A DNA stretch of 64,000 nucleotides from Geomicrobium halophilum (GTDB lineage: Bacteria; Bacillota; Bacilli; Bacillales; Marinococcaceae). The first letter of the stretch is position 1. Every line of letters begins with the position of its first letter. Positions 8,982 through 18,000 of the stretch are shown piece after piece. The notes under the pieces are model-generated. The model saw only the letters and a list, made by a program, of their open reading frames with translations, was not told the DNA's origin and made no database searches. A program made the translations under genes and the position numbers. Location: contig NZ_JACHHJ010000001.1 of NCBI RefSeq assembly GCF_014207655.1, forward strand, positions 992,001 through 1,056,000, given 5' to 3'.

Positions 8982-11804
8982 ATGACGATAGAAAAGGCGA
9001 ATAAATTTGTCGTTATCGATGTAGAGACTACCGGGAATCGTCCGCATTATGAAGACCGGATGATTGAAATTGGTCTTACAGTAATTGAAGATATGCAAAT
9101 CACAGAAACGTTTTCATCGTTTTTACACTGCGAACGGGAGATTCCAACATTTGTTTCTCAGCTTACTGGTATCCAGAATGAAGATCTTGTTGATGCTCCT
9201 GCGTTCTCTGCATTGGCAGCCAATATTTTACAACATTTAGATGGTGCCTGTTTAGTCGCCCATCATGTCGATTTCGACTTGCAATTTTTGGATAGTGAAC
9301 TCGAGCGTGCAGGATATAATCATTTCCAAGGACCGGTATTAGATACGGTGGAAATGGCGCGTTTATTTTATCCTTATCTCTCAAGTTATCGGTTGCAGGC
9401 ACTTGCCGAACACTTTTCCCTCACTCACGAAAATCCCCATCGAGCTGGCAGCGATGCTGAAGTAACGGCCAGGCTGCTATTGTTAATGATTGACAAGTTA
9501 TATTCTCTGCCGCCTGTAACCTTAAAGCAACTTGAACCTTATACCCGTTACATGAGAACGGGGCTGCATGATTGTGTTTATGTAGCAATGAAAATGGTAA
9601 GGCAGCGTCATCAGACATATGTGCAAAATTATGATATCGAGATCGAGCGAGGCCTGGCTATAAAAAAGCAGACAGCTAAGCCTTCGGAGACCTCTACCGA
9701 TTCCATTTCTTTTTCAGCGGAAGATTTTTTTGGATGGAACGGAAAATTAGCGAGGGTGTCTCCATCATTTGAATATCGAGAGGGTCAAGTAGAGATGGCC
9801 AACAACGTACACACTGCATTTGTTGGCGAGAATCACCTACTCGTAGAGGCAGCAACTGGTACCGGGAAAACGTTAGCCTATTTGTATCCGTCTATCAAAA
9901 TAAGCAGGGAAACGAAACACCCGGTTGTGATCGCTACTGAAACGATCGCCCTTCAGCAACAAATCAAAGACCGGGATGTCCCCCTCTTAGAAAAAGCGCT
10001 TGGAATTCCAGTGAAGGCAGCTGTTTTAAAAGGACGGAGTCATTACTTATGCCTGCAAAAATTTCAACATTTTCTTGAACGAATCTCATCTTCATATGAT
10101 GAACAATTAACAGCTGCTCAGCTCCTCGTTTGGTTAACGGAGACAGAAACGGGTGATATCGAAGAATTGAATTTACCAAGCGGTGGTTACGCTCTTTGGG
10201 AAGAATTGAAAAGTGATCCTGATTCCTGTACACCAGAAAATTGCTCGTTTTTCTCCCGATGTTTTTATCAACGGGCAAAAACAAACGCAAGGTATTCAGA
10301 TGTAATCATTACCAATCATGCTCTGTTGTTTACGGATCATTTTGAGGATACCCGTATAATACCCTCGTATCATTCTGTCGTCGTTGATGAAGCCCACCAC
10401 TTGGAGGAAACGGCGGGCCGTCACTTAGGAGCAAGCAGCAGTTACCAGCATTTTATGCGCTTGTTCAATCGTTTTGGGATCCAGGAAAGTTCAGGCTTAT
10501 TTTCCAACATTGAAGTATTGATCGACGTAAGAAAGATGGCGTTCTCATTAGAATGGTTGAGCGAGCGGAAAGCTGAGTTACAATCGTTGCAATATGAATG
10601 GCACCAATTGTTTATTGCACTGCAAACTACAATTGTAAAAAAACAGAAGAAAAACGACCGAAAAAGTCATACGTATGATCCTAAAAACCTAGGCAATCTT
10701 GTTTATGATACATGGAAACGTGTAGAAATGATCGGGAAGGATGTTAATTCCTCCTGGCGTACTTTTATTGAGCAGGCACAAGAAAAACCGCTTACCCCAG
10801 CAGAAGAGACATTAGTGCAAAAAATCTCGTCCCTATGTAATGATCTTGAGGAAATCCATCGCACCCTCTACTCCTTGATTACAGCGAGTGATGAACATGA
10901 GGTGTATTGGACAGAGAGTGATGCGGAGGGACGTCCGGATCGGCTGCGTCTTTATCGTCGACCAGTGAACATTGCTGAAAGGTTGGAGAATGAATTTTTT
11001 CCAAAAGCGAAAAGCATGGTACTCACATCAGCGACGCTGACTGTTAAGGAATCGTTCCAATATATGATTGACCAGCTCGGATTACAAAATTTTGAACCAA
11101 AATGTCTGCATTTGGTTTCTCCCTTTTATTATAAAAGGCAAGCAGAGCTTCTCATTCCCGAAGACTTTCCGGAAATCCGCCATGGTGGAGAAGGTCCATT
11201 TATCTATGCAGTTGCGGAATTAGTATCATTATTAATGGCTGCTGTTAAAGGGCGAATACTCGTCTTGTTCACGTCTTATCAAATGTTAAAAGAAACGTAT
11301 CAAACCATAAAACCTTGGATGGCGGACTTGGATTTTGCTTTGTTTGGACAAGGCATGCACGGAGACAATCGCTCGAAACTTGTTAAACAGTTTCGTAACC
11401 GTGAGCGCGCGGTATTGCTTGGTACGAGTACGTTTTGGGAAGGGATTGATTTACCCGGAGATGACGTCCGTGCCCTTATTATTGTTCGTTTGCCGTTTGC
11501 TCCGCCGGATGACCCGGTGTATAAGGCAAAGGCTGAACAAATCGAGGCAAACGGGGGGAACCCTTTCATGCAACTTGCGATACCGCGGGCTGTTCTCCGC
11601 TTTAAACAGGGATTTGGGCGATTAATCCGTACGAAAAACGATCGGGGACTCGTATTTGTTCTTGATAAACGACTGATTAAAGCCCGCTATGGAAAAATGT
11701 TTTTACGTTCGTTACCAGAAGTGCCGACAACGTATGCGAGTACGAATGAACTTCTTGATCGTGCAAGTGATTTTTTTTCACAAGAAGGTGACGAAGATAA
11801 ATGA
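8982..11804 (+). CDS. dinG: DnaQ-DinG fusion: 3'-5' exonuclease plus XPD-like helicase domain
   Basis: 940 residues. Residues about 10-170 are a DnaQ-type exonuclease with VIDVETTG (Exo I), the Exo II region HHVDFDLQFLD and an Exo III-like HRAGSDAE. Residues about 255-930 are the XPD/DinG superfamily 2 helicase: Walker A AATGTGKT at 290-297, DEAH at 469-472, and the C-terminal GFGRLIR motif VI. Cysteines 357, 416, 421 and 427 have the C-x4-C-x5-C spacing of the iron-sulfur domain of E. coli DinG. The Staphylococcus aureus homologue is reported to lack that cluster and helicase activity. The stop overlaps the next gene by four bases. Confidence 0.93.
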   Translation: MTIEKANKFVVIDVETTGNRPHYEDRMIEIGLTVIEDMQITETFSSFLHCEREIPTFVSQLTGIQNEDLVDAPAFSALAANILQHLDGACLVAHHVDFDLQFLDSELERAGYNHFQGPVLDTVEMARLFYPYLSSYRLQALAEHFSLTHENPHRAGSDAEVTARLLLLMIDKLYSLPPVTLKQLEPYTRYMRTGLHDCVYVAMKMVRQRHQTYVQNYDIEIERGLAIKKQTAKPSETSTDSISFSAEDFFGWNGKLARVSPSFEYREGQVEMANNVHTAFVGENHLLVEAATGTGKTLAYLYPSIKISRETKHPVVIATETIALQQQIKDRDVPLLEKALGIPVKAAVLKGRSHYLCLQKFQHFLERISSSYDEQLTAAQLLVWLTETETGDIEELNLPSGGYALWEELKSDPDSCTPENCSFFSRCFYQRAKTNARYSDVIITNHALLFTDHFEDTRIIPSYHSVVVDEAHHLEETAGRHLGASSSYQHFMRLFNRFGIQESSGLFSNIEVLIDVRKMAFSLEWLSERKAELQSLQYEWHQLFIALQTTIVKKQKKNDRKSHTYDPKNLGNLVYDTWKRVEMIGKDVNSSWRTFIEQAQEKPLTPAEETLVQKISSLCNDLEEIHRTLYSLITASDEHEVYWTESDAEGRPDRLRLYRRPVNIAERLENEFFPKAKSMVLTSATLTVKESFQYMIDQLGLQNFEPKCLHLVSPFYYKRQAELLIPEDFPEIRHGGEGPFIYAVAELVSLLMAAVKGRILVLFTSYQMLKETYQTIKPWMADLDFALFGQGMHGDNRSKLVKQFRNRERAVLLGTSTFWEGIDLPGDDVRALIIVRLPFAPPDDPVYKAKAEQIEANGGNPFMQLAIPRAVLRFKQGFGRLIRTKNDRGLVFVLDKRLIKARYGKMFLRSLPEVPTTYASTNELLDRASDFFSQEGDEDK

Positions 11805-13096
11805 ATCAATTCGTAGTACAAAATGTAACGATTATTGATGGAAAACGAATCATCCCCGATGGATTCGTTCAGGTGAAAGACAAATGGATTGTTGCTGTCG
11901 GTAGCGAATGGATGGATAACCATGAGGAATGTGAATGTATTGACGGGCAAGGGAAAATCCTGATGCCCGGACTTGTCAATACCCACGGACATACACCAAT
12001 GACGTTGCTAAGGGGGATCAGTGATGATTTGCCCCTTGAACGTTGGTTGAAAGAGAAAATCTGGCCTGCGGAAGCTGCATTAGACGAGGAGACGGCTGCA
12101 GCAGGTACCGCACTGGCACTCGTTGAAATGCTGCGCGCGGGGACGACATGTTTTGCTGACATGTATCATCTGAACCGGGAAGGTACTGCGCTTCTTACTG
12201 AAGAGTCAGGAATGAAGGCATCGCTTTCACGTGGAATGATCGCTTTTGGATCGAAAGAGGCTCAAAGAGAGAAACTAAACGAGGCTGTTACATATGCAAA
12301 AGCTTGTGATGCATCTTCGAGCGGACGCTTGCGAGGAGCGATCTTTCCCCATTCTCCTTATACGTGCTCCTTGCATTTTCTACAGGAAGCCAAAGCAGCT
12401 GCTGATGTATCCTCTCTGCCTTTCCAGATTCATATTGCAGAAACAAGAAAGGAAGTCAGGGAGTACGAAAAAGAACAGGGAAAACGCCCCATTGCCCATC
12501 TGATGGAGAAAGGGATCCTTTCGAATGGTTCCCTTGCGGTTCACAGTGTCCATGTAAATAAGGCCGAAATTTCAGCACTAAGTCATGCAGGTGTGCATGT
12601 GTCTCACAATCCCCAGAGCAATTTAAAACTAGGATCAGGAATTGCACCGCTTCCGCAGATGTTGAACGAAAATATCCCCGTTTCTCTCGGCACCGATAGT
12701 GCGGCTTCAAATAATACATTAGATTTGTTCGTTGAAATGCGGCAAGCGGCGATGATTCATAAAGGCAACGAAGAGAGAGCAGAGGTGACGAATGCACAAG
12801 AGATCGTGAACATGGCGACGTACACTGGTGCCCAAACTCTAGGTTTTCCAAGAGCCGGGTTGATTAAAGAGGGTTATGAAGCTGACTTCATTCTCATCGA
12901 TACCCGACAGCCCCACCTTACTCCGCAGCTCAATGGCTACGGAGCTCTCGTATATGCTGCTTCAGGTAGAGATGTCACCGATGTCTTCGTAGCAGGCTGT
13001 GCATTGATGCGGGATCGCAGGCTTTTAACACTGGATGAGGAAAAAATCCGCAAAGAAGCAGCACTTGCGCATGAAAAATGGAAGGCTGCACAATAG
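11801..13096 (+). CDS. mtaD: 5-methylthioadenosine/S-adenosylhomocysteine deaminase family amidohydrolase
   Basis: 431 residues of the TrzN/AtzA/MtaD amidohydrolase family. Metal ligands are visible: NTHGHTPMTLLRG (HxH), HIAET, HSVHV and GTDSAASNN with the metal-binding aspartate. The segment after HxH (DDLPLERWL) is typical of MTA/SAH deaminases, which convert these nucleosides to inosine forms in methionine salvage. Close relatives act on guanine or triazines, so the exact substrate is inferred. The ATG overlaps the dinG stop, so it is cotranscribed with dinG. A 10-base-pair hairpin (13080-13105) spans its stop codon. Confidence 0.83.
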   Translation: MNQFVVQNVTIIDGKRIIPDGFVQVKDKWIVAVGSEWMDNHEECECIDGQGKILMPGLVNTHGHTPMTLLRGISDDLPLERWLKEKIWPAEAALDEETAAAGTALALVEMLRAGTTCFADMYHLNREGTALLTEESGMKASLSRGMIAFGSKEAQREKLNEAVTYAKACDASSSGRLRGAIFPHSPYTCSLHFLQEAKAAADVSSLPFQIHIAETRKEVREYEKEQGKRPIAHLMEKGILSNGSLAVHSVHVNKAEISALSHAGVHVSHNPQSNLKLGSGIAPLPQMLNENIPVSLGTDSAASNNTLDLFVEMRQAAMIHKGNEERAEVTNAQEIVNMATYTGAQTLGFPRAGLIKEGYEADFILIDTRQPHLTPQLNGYGALVYAASGRDVTDVFVAGCALMRDRRLLTLDEEKIRKEAALAHEKWKAAQ

Positions 13097-13268
13097 CAGC
13101 CTTCCTGTGCGGGCGTAAAGATTGATGTTCTTTCTCTCCGAAGAGAGTAATGTTAGTATGACCTTTGGAGACTGGGTTGTTACGTAGAAAATGTCGGTAA
13201 ATCAAGAAAGTATGCCTTGCGCCTGGCCTGGCTAATACATTTAGCATAGAGATAAGGGGGAAGGCGCT

Positions 13269-13754
13269 ATGCGTCTTTGGTTAAGTCTGGGAATTGTTCT
13301 GCCTGTGTTTTTTTTGGGTGTGGGAGTATTTAGTTTTTATCAAACCATAAATGCACCAAAAAATGAACAGCAAGAAGCAATCGAACATCTCGTGATGAAT
13401 GAAGATGAAGCAGTGGAGGTTGAAGATTTTCATATGTTTTTTGGGATCGATACGATTTATGTAGCGACCGTAAGCCAAGATAACGGGGAGCTTTATTATT
13501 GGTTTTATAATGACAGTTATGACAGGATTGAGCGCGTTCCTCATGCAGATTTGGTTGAAGCGGATACGTTAAAAAATGAAGTCCTTGAAAGTGTTGCAGG
13601 GGCCGAGTTACGTGATATAGGCGTCGGATACGAAGAGGATGAAGTGGTTTATGAGCTCGTATACACAGATCAAGATAACACCCTTTATTATGATTATTAC
13701 ACGGCTACAGATGGAGGTGGAGAATTATTAAAGCAATTTCGGTTATCTCCATAA
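13269..13754 (+). CDS. ypmB: YpmB-like secreted/membrane-anchored protein (DUF5590)
   Basis: 161 residues with one N-terminal membrane segment (about residues 5-25) and an acidic outer part containing two PepSY-like repeats. AAGGGGGAAGG stands before the ATG. In B. subtilis ypmB lies directly before aspB, and here the next gene is aspB, which supports the call. YpmB has been linked to cell-wall or secretion functions only by annotation. No catalytic residues are visible. Confidence 0.8.
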   Translation: MRLWLSLGIVLPVFFLGVGVFSFYQTINAPKNEQQEAIEHLVMNEDEAVEVEDFHMFFGIDTIYVATVSQDNGELYYWFYNDSYDRIERVPHADLVEADTLKNEVLESVAGAELRDIGVGYEEDEVVYELVYTDQDNTLYYDYYTATDGGGELLKQFRLSP

Positions 13755-13802
13755 AAGTTGATGTTAACAAAGCATAGAACACCTTAAAAAAATATAGAAG
13801 CC

Positions 13803-13831
13803 TTGCCATTCGTGATTTCATTTCGTACACT
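13803..13831 (+). promoter_or_regulatory. Sigma-A promoter of aspB-asnS
   Basis: TTGCCA and TACACT separated by exactly 17 bases, in the gap between ypmB and aspB. Transcription would start near 13838, just before the AAGGGAGG ribosome site of aspB. Confidence 0.7.
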
Positions 13832-13855
13832 TAAATATAAGAAAGGGAGGACGAC

Positions 13856-15040
13856 ATGAAACTAGCCAAACGAGTCAAAACATTAACACCGTCATCAACG
13901 TTAGCGATTACAGCAAAAGCTAAAGCGTTGAAAGCAGCAGGTCATGATGTCATAGGATTAGGAGCAGGGGAGCCGGATTTTAATACCCCGTCTTTTATTA
14001 TTGATGCAGCAGCACTTTCGATGAAAGAAGGGGAGACGAAGTATACCCCATCTGGAGGTTTGCCAAAATTAAAGGAAGCGATCATTGAAAAGTTTAAACA
14101 AGATCAGGACCTTACATATACACAAGAAGAAATTATGGTATCTTCAGGAGCCAAGCATGCCTTGTATACCATTTTCCAAGCAATTTTGGATGAAGGTGAT
14201 GAAGTCATTGTCCCTGCGCCTTATTGGGTAAGTTATCCTGAGCAAATTAAACTCGCTGGTGGACAGCCGGTTGTTTTGCCGGCACAGGAAAAAAATGAAT
14301 TCAAGATTACTAAAGCTGAATTATCGGCCGCGGTAACATCCAAAACAAAAGCGTTTATTATTAATTCTCCGAGCAACCCTACAGGAGGATTGTATACGAA
14401 AGAAGAACTGCAAACGCTTGGAGAGGTTGCAAGCGAGCATGATTTAACCATCATATCTGATGAAATATACGAAAAGTTGGTCTATGATGAGGCGAAGCAT
14501 TATTCAGTTGCGAGTGTATCCGATGAGTTGAAAAAGCGTACAATCATTGTGAACGGCGTATCTAAATCTCATTCGATGACAGGTTGGCGCATTGGGTATG
14601 CTGCAGGCGATAAAGAAGTGATTGAAGCAATGTCAAGTCTGGCGAGCCATTCCACATCGAATCCAACAACCCCCGCACAATACGGGGCACTTGCAGCTTA
14701 TAATGCAGATGAAAGTGCGGTCGAAGAGATGAGACAAGCCTTTGAAGAACGTCTCAATAAGGTTTATGAACAGCTTCTTGAGCTTCCAGGTGTAAGCTGT
14801 GTTAAACCGAAAGGCGCTTTTTACCTATTTCCGAATGTCAAGGCGGCAGCTGACGCTGGTGGGTTTGCTACGGTGGATGATTGGGCCGCTGCGTTACTGG
14901 ATGAAGAAAAAGTTGCAGTTGTTCCAGGAAGCGGATTCGGAGCCCACGAAAATGTACGTTTGTCATATGCCACCTCTTTATCGCTGTTGGAGGAAGGATT
15001 AGAACGGATCAAACGATTCATTGAACGGACGACGGCATGA
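13856..15040 (+). CDS. aspB: Aspartate aminotransferase (class I, subgroup 1b)
   Basis: 394 residues, a pyridoxal-phosphate enzyme that interconverts aspartate/2-oxoglutarate and oxaloacetate/glutamate. SPSNPTGG and NGVSKSHSMTGWRIGY (the latter holding the cofactor lysine) are complete, and the substrate-carboxylate arginine lies in the C-terminal ENVRLSYA region. It is followed 15 bases later by asnS, the B. subtilis order. The pair links aspartate formation with asparaginyl-tRNA charging. Confidence 0.95.
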   Translation: MKLAKRVKTLTPSSTLAITAKAKALKAAGHDVIGLGAGEPDFNTPSFIIDAAALSMKEGETKYTPSGGLPKLKEAIIEKFKQDQDLTYTQEEIMVSSGAKHALYTIFQAILDEGDEVIVPAPYWVSYPEQIKLAGGQPVVLPAQEKNEFKITKAELSAAVTSKTKAFIINSPSNPTGGLYTKEELQTLGEVASEHDLTIISDEIYEKLVYDEAKHYSVASVSDELKKRTIIVNGVSKSHSMTGWRIGYAAGDKEVIEAMSSLASHSTSNPTTPAQYGALAAYNADESAVEEMRQAFEERLNKVYEQLLELPGVSCVKPKGAFYLFPNVKAAADAGGFATVDDWAAALLDEEKVAVVPGSGFGAHENVRLSYATSLSLLEEGLERIKRFIERTTA

Positions 15041-15055
15041 AAGGAGCATTTTCAC

Positions 15056-16345
15056 TTGAAACCAACCATATCAACAATTGGAAATTATGAAGAGCAGACC
15101 ATTACAATCGGATGTTGGCTCGACAATAAACGCTCGAGCGGAAAAATCGCCTTTCTACAATTGCGTGATGGTACTGGATATATTCAGGGCGTTGCCGTTA
15201 AGAATGAACTCGGAGATGAACAATTTCAAGCGGTGAAGAATATTGGACAGGAAAGTTCGCTGTATGTAACGGGAGAGGTTCGCAAAGATGATCGTGCTCC
15301 TTCCGGCTATGAATTAGCCGTTCGAAACGTTGAGGTTATTCACGACACCATTGATTATCCAATTACACCCAAGGAACACGGGACGGAATTTCTCATGGAT
15401 CACCGTCACTTGTGGATTCGTTCCAGCCGTCAGCATGCGATCTTAAGGATTCGCGATGTTATCATTCAGGCGTCCTATCGTTTTTTTCAAGAACATGGTT
15501 TTACAAAAATTGATCCTCCGATTTTAACCGCTAATTCAGCGGAAGAGACGACCGACCTATTTCATACAAAGTATTTTGATGAAGACGCGTACTTGTCCCA
15601 ATCCGGTCAATTGTACATGGAAGCGGCGGCGCTGGCCTTCCAACGGGTATTTTCATTTGGCCCTACCTTTCGTGCGGAAAAATCAAAAACCCGGCGTCAT
15701 CTCATTGAATTTTGGATGATCGAACCTGAAATGGCATTTTGTGATCATGAAGAAAGCCTTGAAATTCAAGAGGCGTACGTTACAGCCATTACCCAAGCGG
15801 TTTTAAAAGAAGCAAAAGCAGAATTACAAACCATCGGTAGAGATACATCGCAGCTGGAAAAAATCGAGCCTCCATTTCCACGCATCCGTTACGATGAAGC
15901 GATTGAACGTCTGCAGGCGAAAGGCTTTGATATCTCCTGGGGAGAAGACTTAGGGGCACCTCACGAAACAGAAATTGCAACTCAATTTGATAAACCGGTA
16001 TTTATTACCCATTATCCGCAAAAGATTAAAGCCTTTTATATGAAGCCAGATCCTGAAAATAAAGAACTTGCTCTTTGTGCCGATCTAATTGCACCTGAAG
16101 GGTATGGAGAAATTATCGGTGGAAGCGAACGAATTGATGATTATTCGTTGTTAGAAGAGCGTTTTAAAGAGCATCAGTTGTCCGAAGAGGCTTATCAATG
16201 GTATTTAGAGCTTAGACAGTACGGAAGTGTTCCTCATTCAGGATTTGGATTAGGGCTTGAGCGTACCGTTGCTTGGCTGAGTGGTACAGAACATGTGCGT
16301 GAAACGATTCCGTTCCCACGCTTATTGAATCGCTTATATCCATGA
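15056..16345 (+). CDS. asnS: Asparaginyl-tRNA synthetase
   Basis: 429 residues from TTG 15056, with AAGGAG nine to ten bases upstream. The N-terminal OB fold (about residues 15-100) binds the anticodon. The class II catalytic core has motif 1 around DHRHLWIRS...AILRIRDV, motif 2 [20 protein letters not shown] and motif 3 [13 protein letters not shown]. Length and motif 2 spacing fit AsnRS rather than AspRS. A terminator hairpin follows at 16357-16394. Confidence 0.96.
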   Translation: MKPTISTIGNYEEQTITIGCWLDNKRSSGKIAFLQLRDGTGYIQGVAVKNELGDEQFQAVKNIGQESSLYVTGEVRKDDRAPSGYELAVRNVEVIHDTIDYPITPKEHGTEFLMDHRHLWIRSSRQHAILRIRDVIIQASYRFFQEHGFTKIDPPILTANSAEETTDLFHTKYFDEDAYLSQSGQLYMEAAALAFQRVFSFGPTFRAEKSKTRRHLIEFWMIEPEMAFCDHEESLEIQEAYVTAITQAVLKEAKAELQTIGRDTSQLEKIEPPFPRIRYDEAIERLQAKGFDISWGEDLGAPHETEIATQFDKPVFITHYPQKIKAFYMKPDPENKELALCADLIAPEGYGEIIGGSERIDDYSLLEERFKEHQLSEEAYQWYLELRQYGSVPHSGFGLGLERTVAWLSGTEHVRETIPFPRLLNRLYP

Positions 16346-16356
16346 TCGACAACGCG

Positions 16357-16394
16357 AAGCTCATCTCCCCATTGCTAGCGGAGGTGAGCTTTTC
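16357..16394 (+). terminator. Intrinsic terminator after asnS
   Basis: A 12-base stem (AAGCTCATCTCC paired with GGAGGTGAGCTT, one G-U pair) with an 11-base loop and a short T run. Confidence 0.78.
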
Positions 16395-16439
16395 AACGAA
16401 TAGAAAAAGTTCCTATATATGAAAGGAAGGTGGATACGT

Positions 16440-17138
16440 ATGGAACGGGACGTTACGATCCAGCTTTTGGAACAAGGTCAGTTGTCGATTCCTGTCGTAT
16501 TACTTGATTATTATGATGCCCTTGGCTTAGATGAGAAAGATACAATGCTGTTATTACATGTCCATCGTTATGTTCAACAAGGACAAACCTTTCCCACCCC
16601 TGAACAATTAGCGAGGAAAATGACATTAACTGTAAAAAGTTGCCAAGAAGGGTTAGGGCGATTAGTGAAAAGAGGCGTTTTACGTATAGAGGAAAAAGAA
16701 GATGATCAAGGGATTCTGTTTGAATCGTACAGCCTTCGCCCTCTATATGAAAAGATTGTCGCCTATGTTGAAACAGAGCATGTTCCTAAACAGCAAACAA
16801 CAGATGAAGATGCAGGAGAGCTGTATCGTTTATTTGAAAACGAATTTGGCCGTCCGCTTTCGCCAATTGAAGGCGAAACACTTTCCATGTGGCTAGATCA
16901 GGATCAGTACACATTTGCCTTGGTGAGGGCGGCACTTAGAGAAGCTGTTATATCAGGAAAGTTAAATTTGCGTTATATCGATCGTATTCTTTTTGAATGG
17001 CAAAAAAATGGGATCAAAACTCCCGAAGAAGCAAGTGCTTATAGTGAGAAATTCCGTCAAAATAAAGGAGGAAAATCAGCCTCAACTGCGAAATCGGTGC
17101 AAACCTATCCCAATTACAATTGGTTAGAATCTGATTAA
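16440..17138 (+). CDS. dnaD: DnaD replication initiation protein
   Basis: 232 residues from ATG 16440; AAGGAAGGTGG lies six to seven bases before it, whereas ATG 16419 lies before that site. The length equals B. subtilis DnaD. The N-terminal winged-helix oligomerisation domain (about 1-100) is followed by the DnaD/DnaB C-terminal domain, ending in YIDRILFEWQKNGI, the YxxxIxxxW motif that binds single-stranded DNA. It helps load helicase at the origin and at stalled forks. It is followed by nth, as in B. subtilis. Confidence 0.93.
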   Translation: MERDVTIQLLEQGQLSIPVVLLDYYDALGLDEKDTMLLLHVHRYVQQGQTFPTPEQLARKMTLTVKSCQEGLGRLVKRGVLRIEEKEDDQGILFESYSLRPLYEKIVAYVETEHVPKQQTTDEDAGELYRLFENEFGRPLSPIEGETLSMWLDQDQYTFALVRAALREAVISGKLNLRYIDRILFEWQKNGIKTPEEASAYSEKFRQNKGGKSASTAKSVQTYPNYNWLESD

Positions 17139-17165
17139 GAAGTGAAAAAGGTGGCACGTAGAATC

Positions 17166-17828
17166 ATGTTATCAAAACGAGGCACCGTTAACGCATTGGA
17201 AACGATGGAAGAGATGTTTCCAGAAGCAAAATGTGAACTTTGGCATCGAAATCCGTTTGAATTGCTTGTCGCTGTTATTCTTTCTGCACAGTGCACCGAT
17301 GCACTTGTCAATAAAGTTACCCCCGGTTTATTTGAAAAGTATACAAAGCCTGAAGATATCGTCGCTGTAGAGCAAGAACAATTAGAGCAAGATATACGTT
17401 CCATCGGTCTTTTTAGAAGTAAAGCGAAAAACCTACAAAAGATGAGTGCCTCTCTTATATCCCAATACGGTGGAGAGGTTCCAGCAGACCGTGATGAATT
17501 AATGAAACTTGCCGGAGTCGGCAGAAAAACAGCAAATGTCGTAGCTTCGGTCGCCTTTGATCTACCGGCGATCGCGGTAGATACACACGTAGAAAGAGTG
17601 TCGAAACGCCTGGGTATATGTCGTTGGAAAGATAGCGTTCTGGAAGTTGAAAAAACACTCATGCAGAAATTACCTGAAGAAAAATGGTCAATCAGCCATC
17701 ACGTGCTCATTTTCTTCGGCCGTTATCACTGCAAATCCAGGAATCCATCTTGCCCTGATTGTCCTTTGTTGGATATATGCCGAGAAGGGCAGAAACGTAT
17801 GAAGAAACGGGGAGAAGATGCAGGCTAA
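17166..17828 (+). CDS. nth: Endonuclease III (DNA glycosylase/AP lyase)
   Basis: 220 residues from ATG 17166, which matches the family N terminus and has AAGGTGG 11 bases upstream; GTG 17142, eight codons earlier, is an alternative without a ribosome site. The helix-hairpin-helix LAGVGRKTANVV includes the catalytic lysine, and AVDTHVERVSKRLG holds the catalytic aspartate. Four cysteines with spacing C-x6-C-x2-C-x5-C near the C terminus bind the 4Fe-4S cluster. It removes oxidised pyrimidines and nicks abasic sites. It is read with dnaD. Confidence 0.95.
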   Translation: MLSKRGTVNALETMEEMFPEAKCELWHRNPFELLVAVILSAQCTDALVNKVTPGLFEKYTKPEDIVAVEQEQLEQDIRSIGLFRSKAKNLQKMSASLISQYGGEVPADRDELMKLAGVGRKTANVVASVAFDLPAIAVDTHVERVSKRLGICRWKDSVLEVEKTLMQKLPEEKWSISHHVLIFFGRYHCKSRNPSCPDCPLLDICREGQKRMKKRGEDAG

Positions 17829-18000
17829 CCGATCGCTTAATATTAATCTGGCCTATAGTCAATGTGGAGTGGAATGACTCCTGATAGGTTTCGTACACAT
17901 ACTCGTATGATGAAATGGCTGCGTTGATGCTCAAGCTTATACGTTTGGCATTTTAATAGCCCAATTCAACGTTTAAAGAATTTAAGAGGAGGACAAAATC

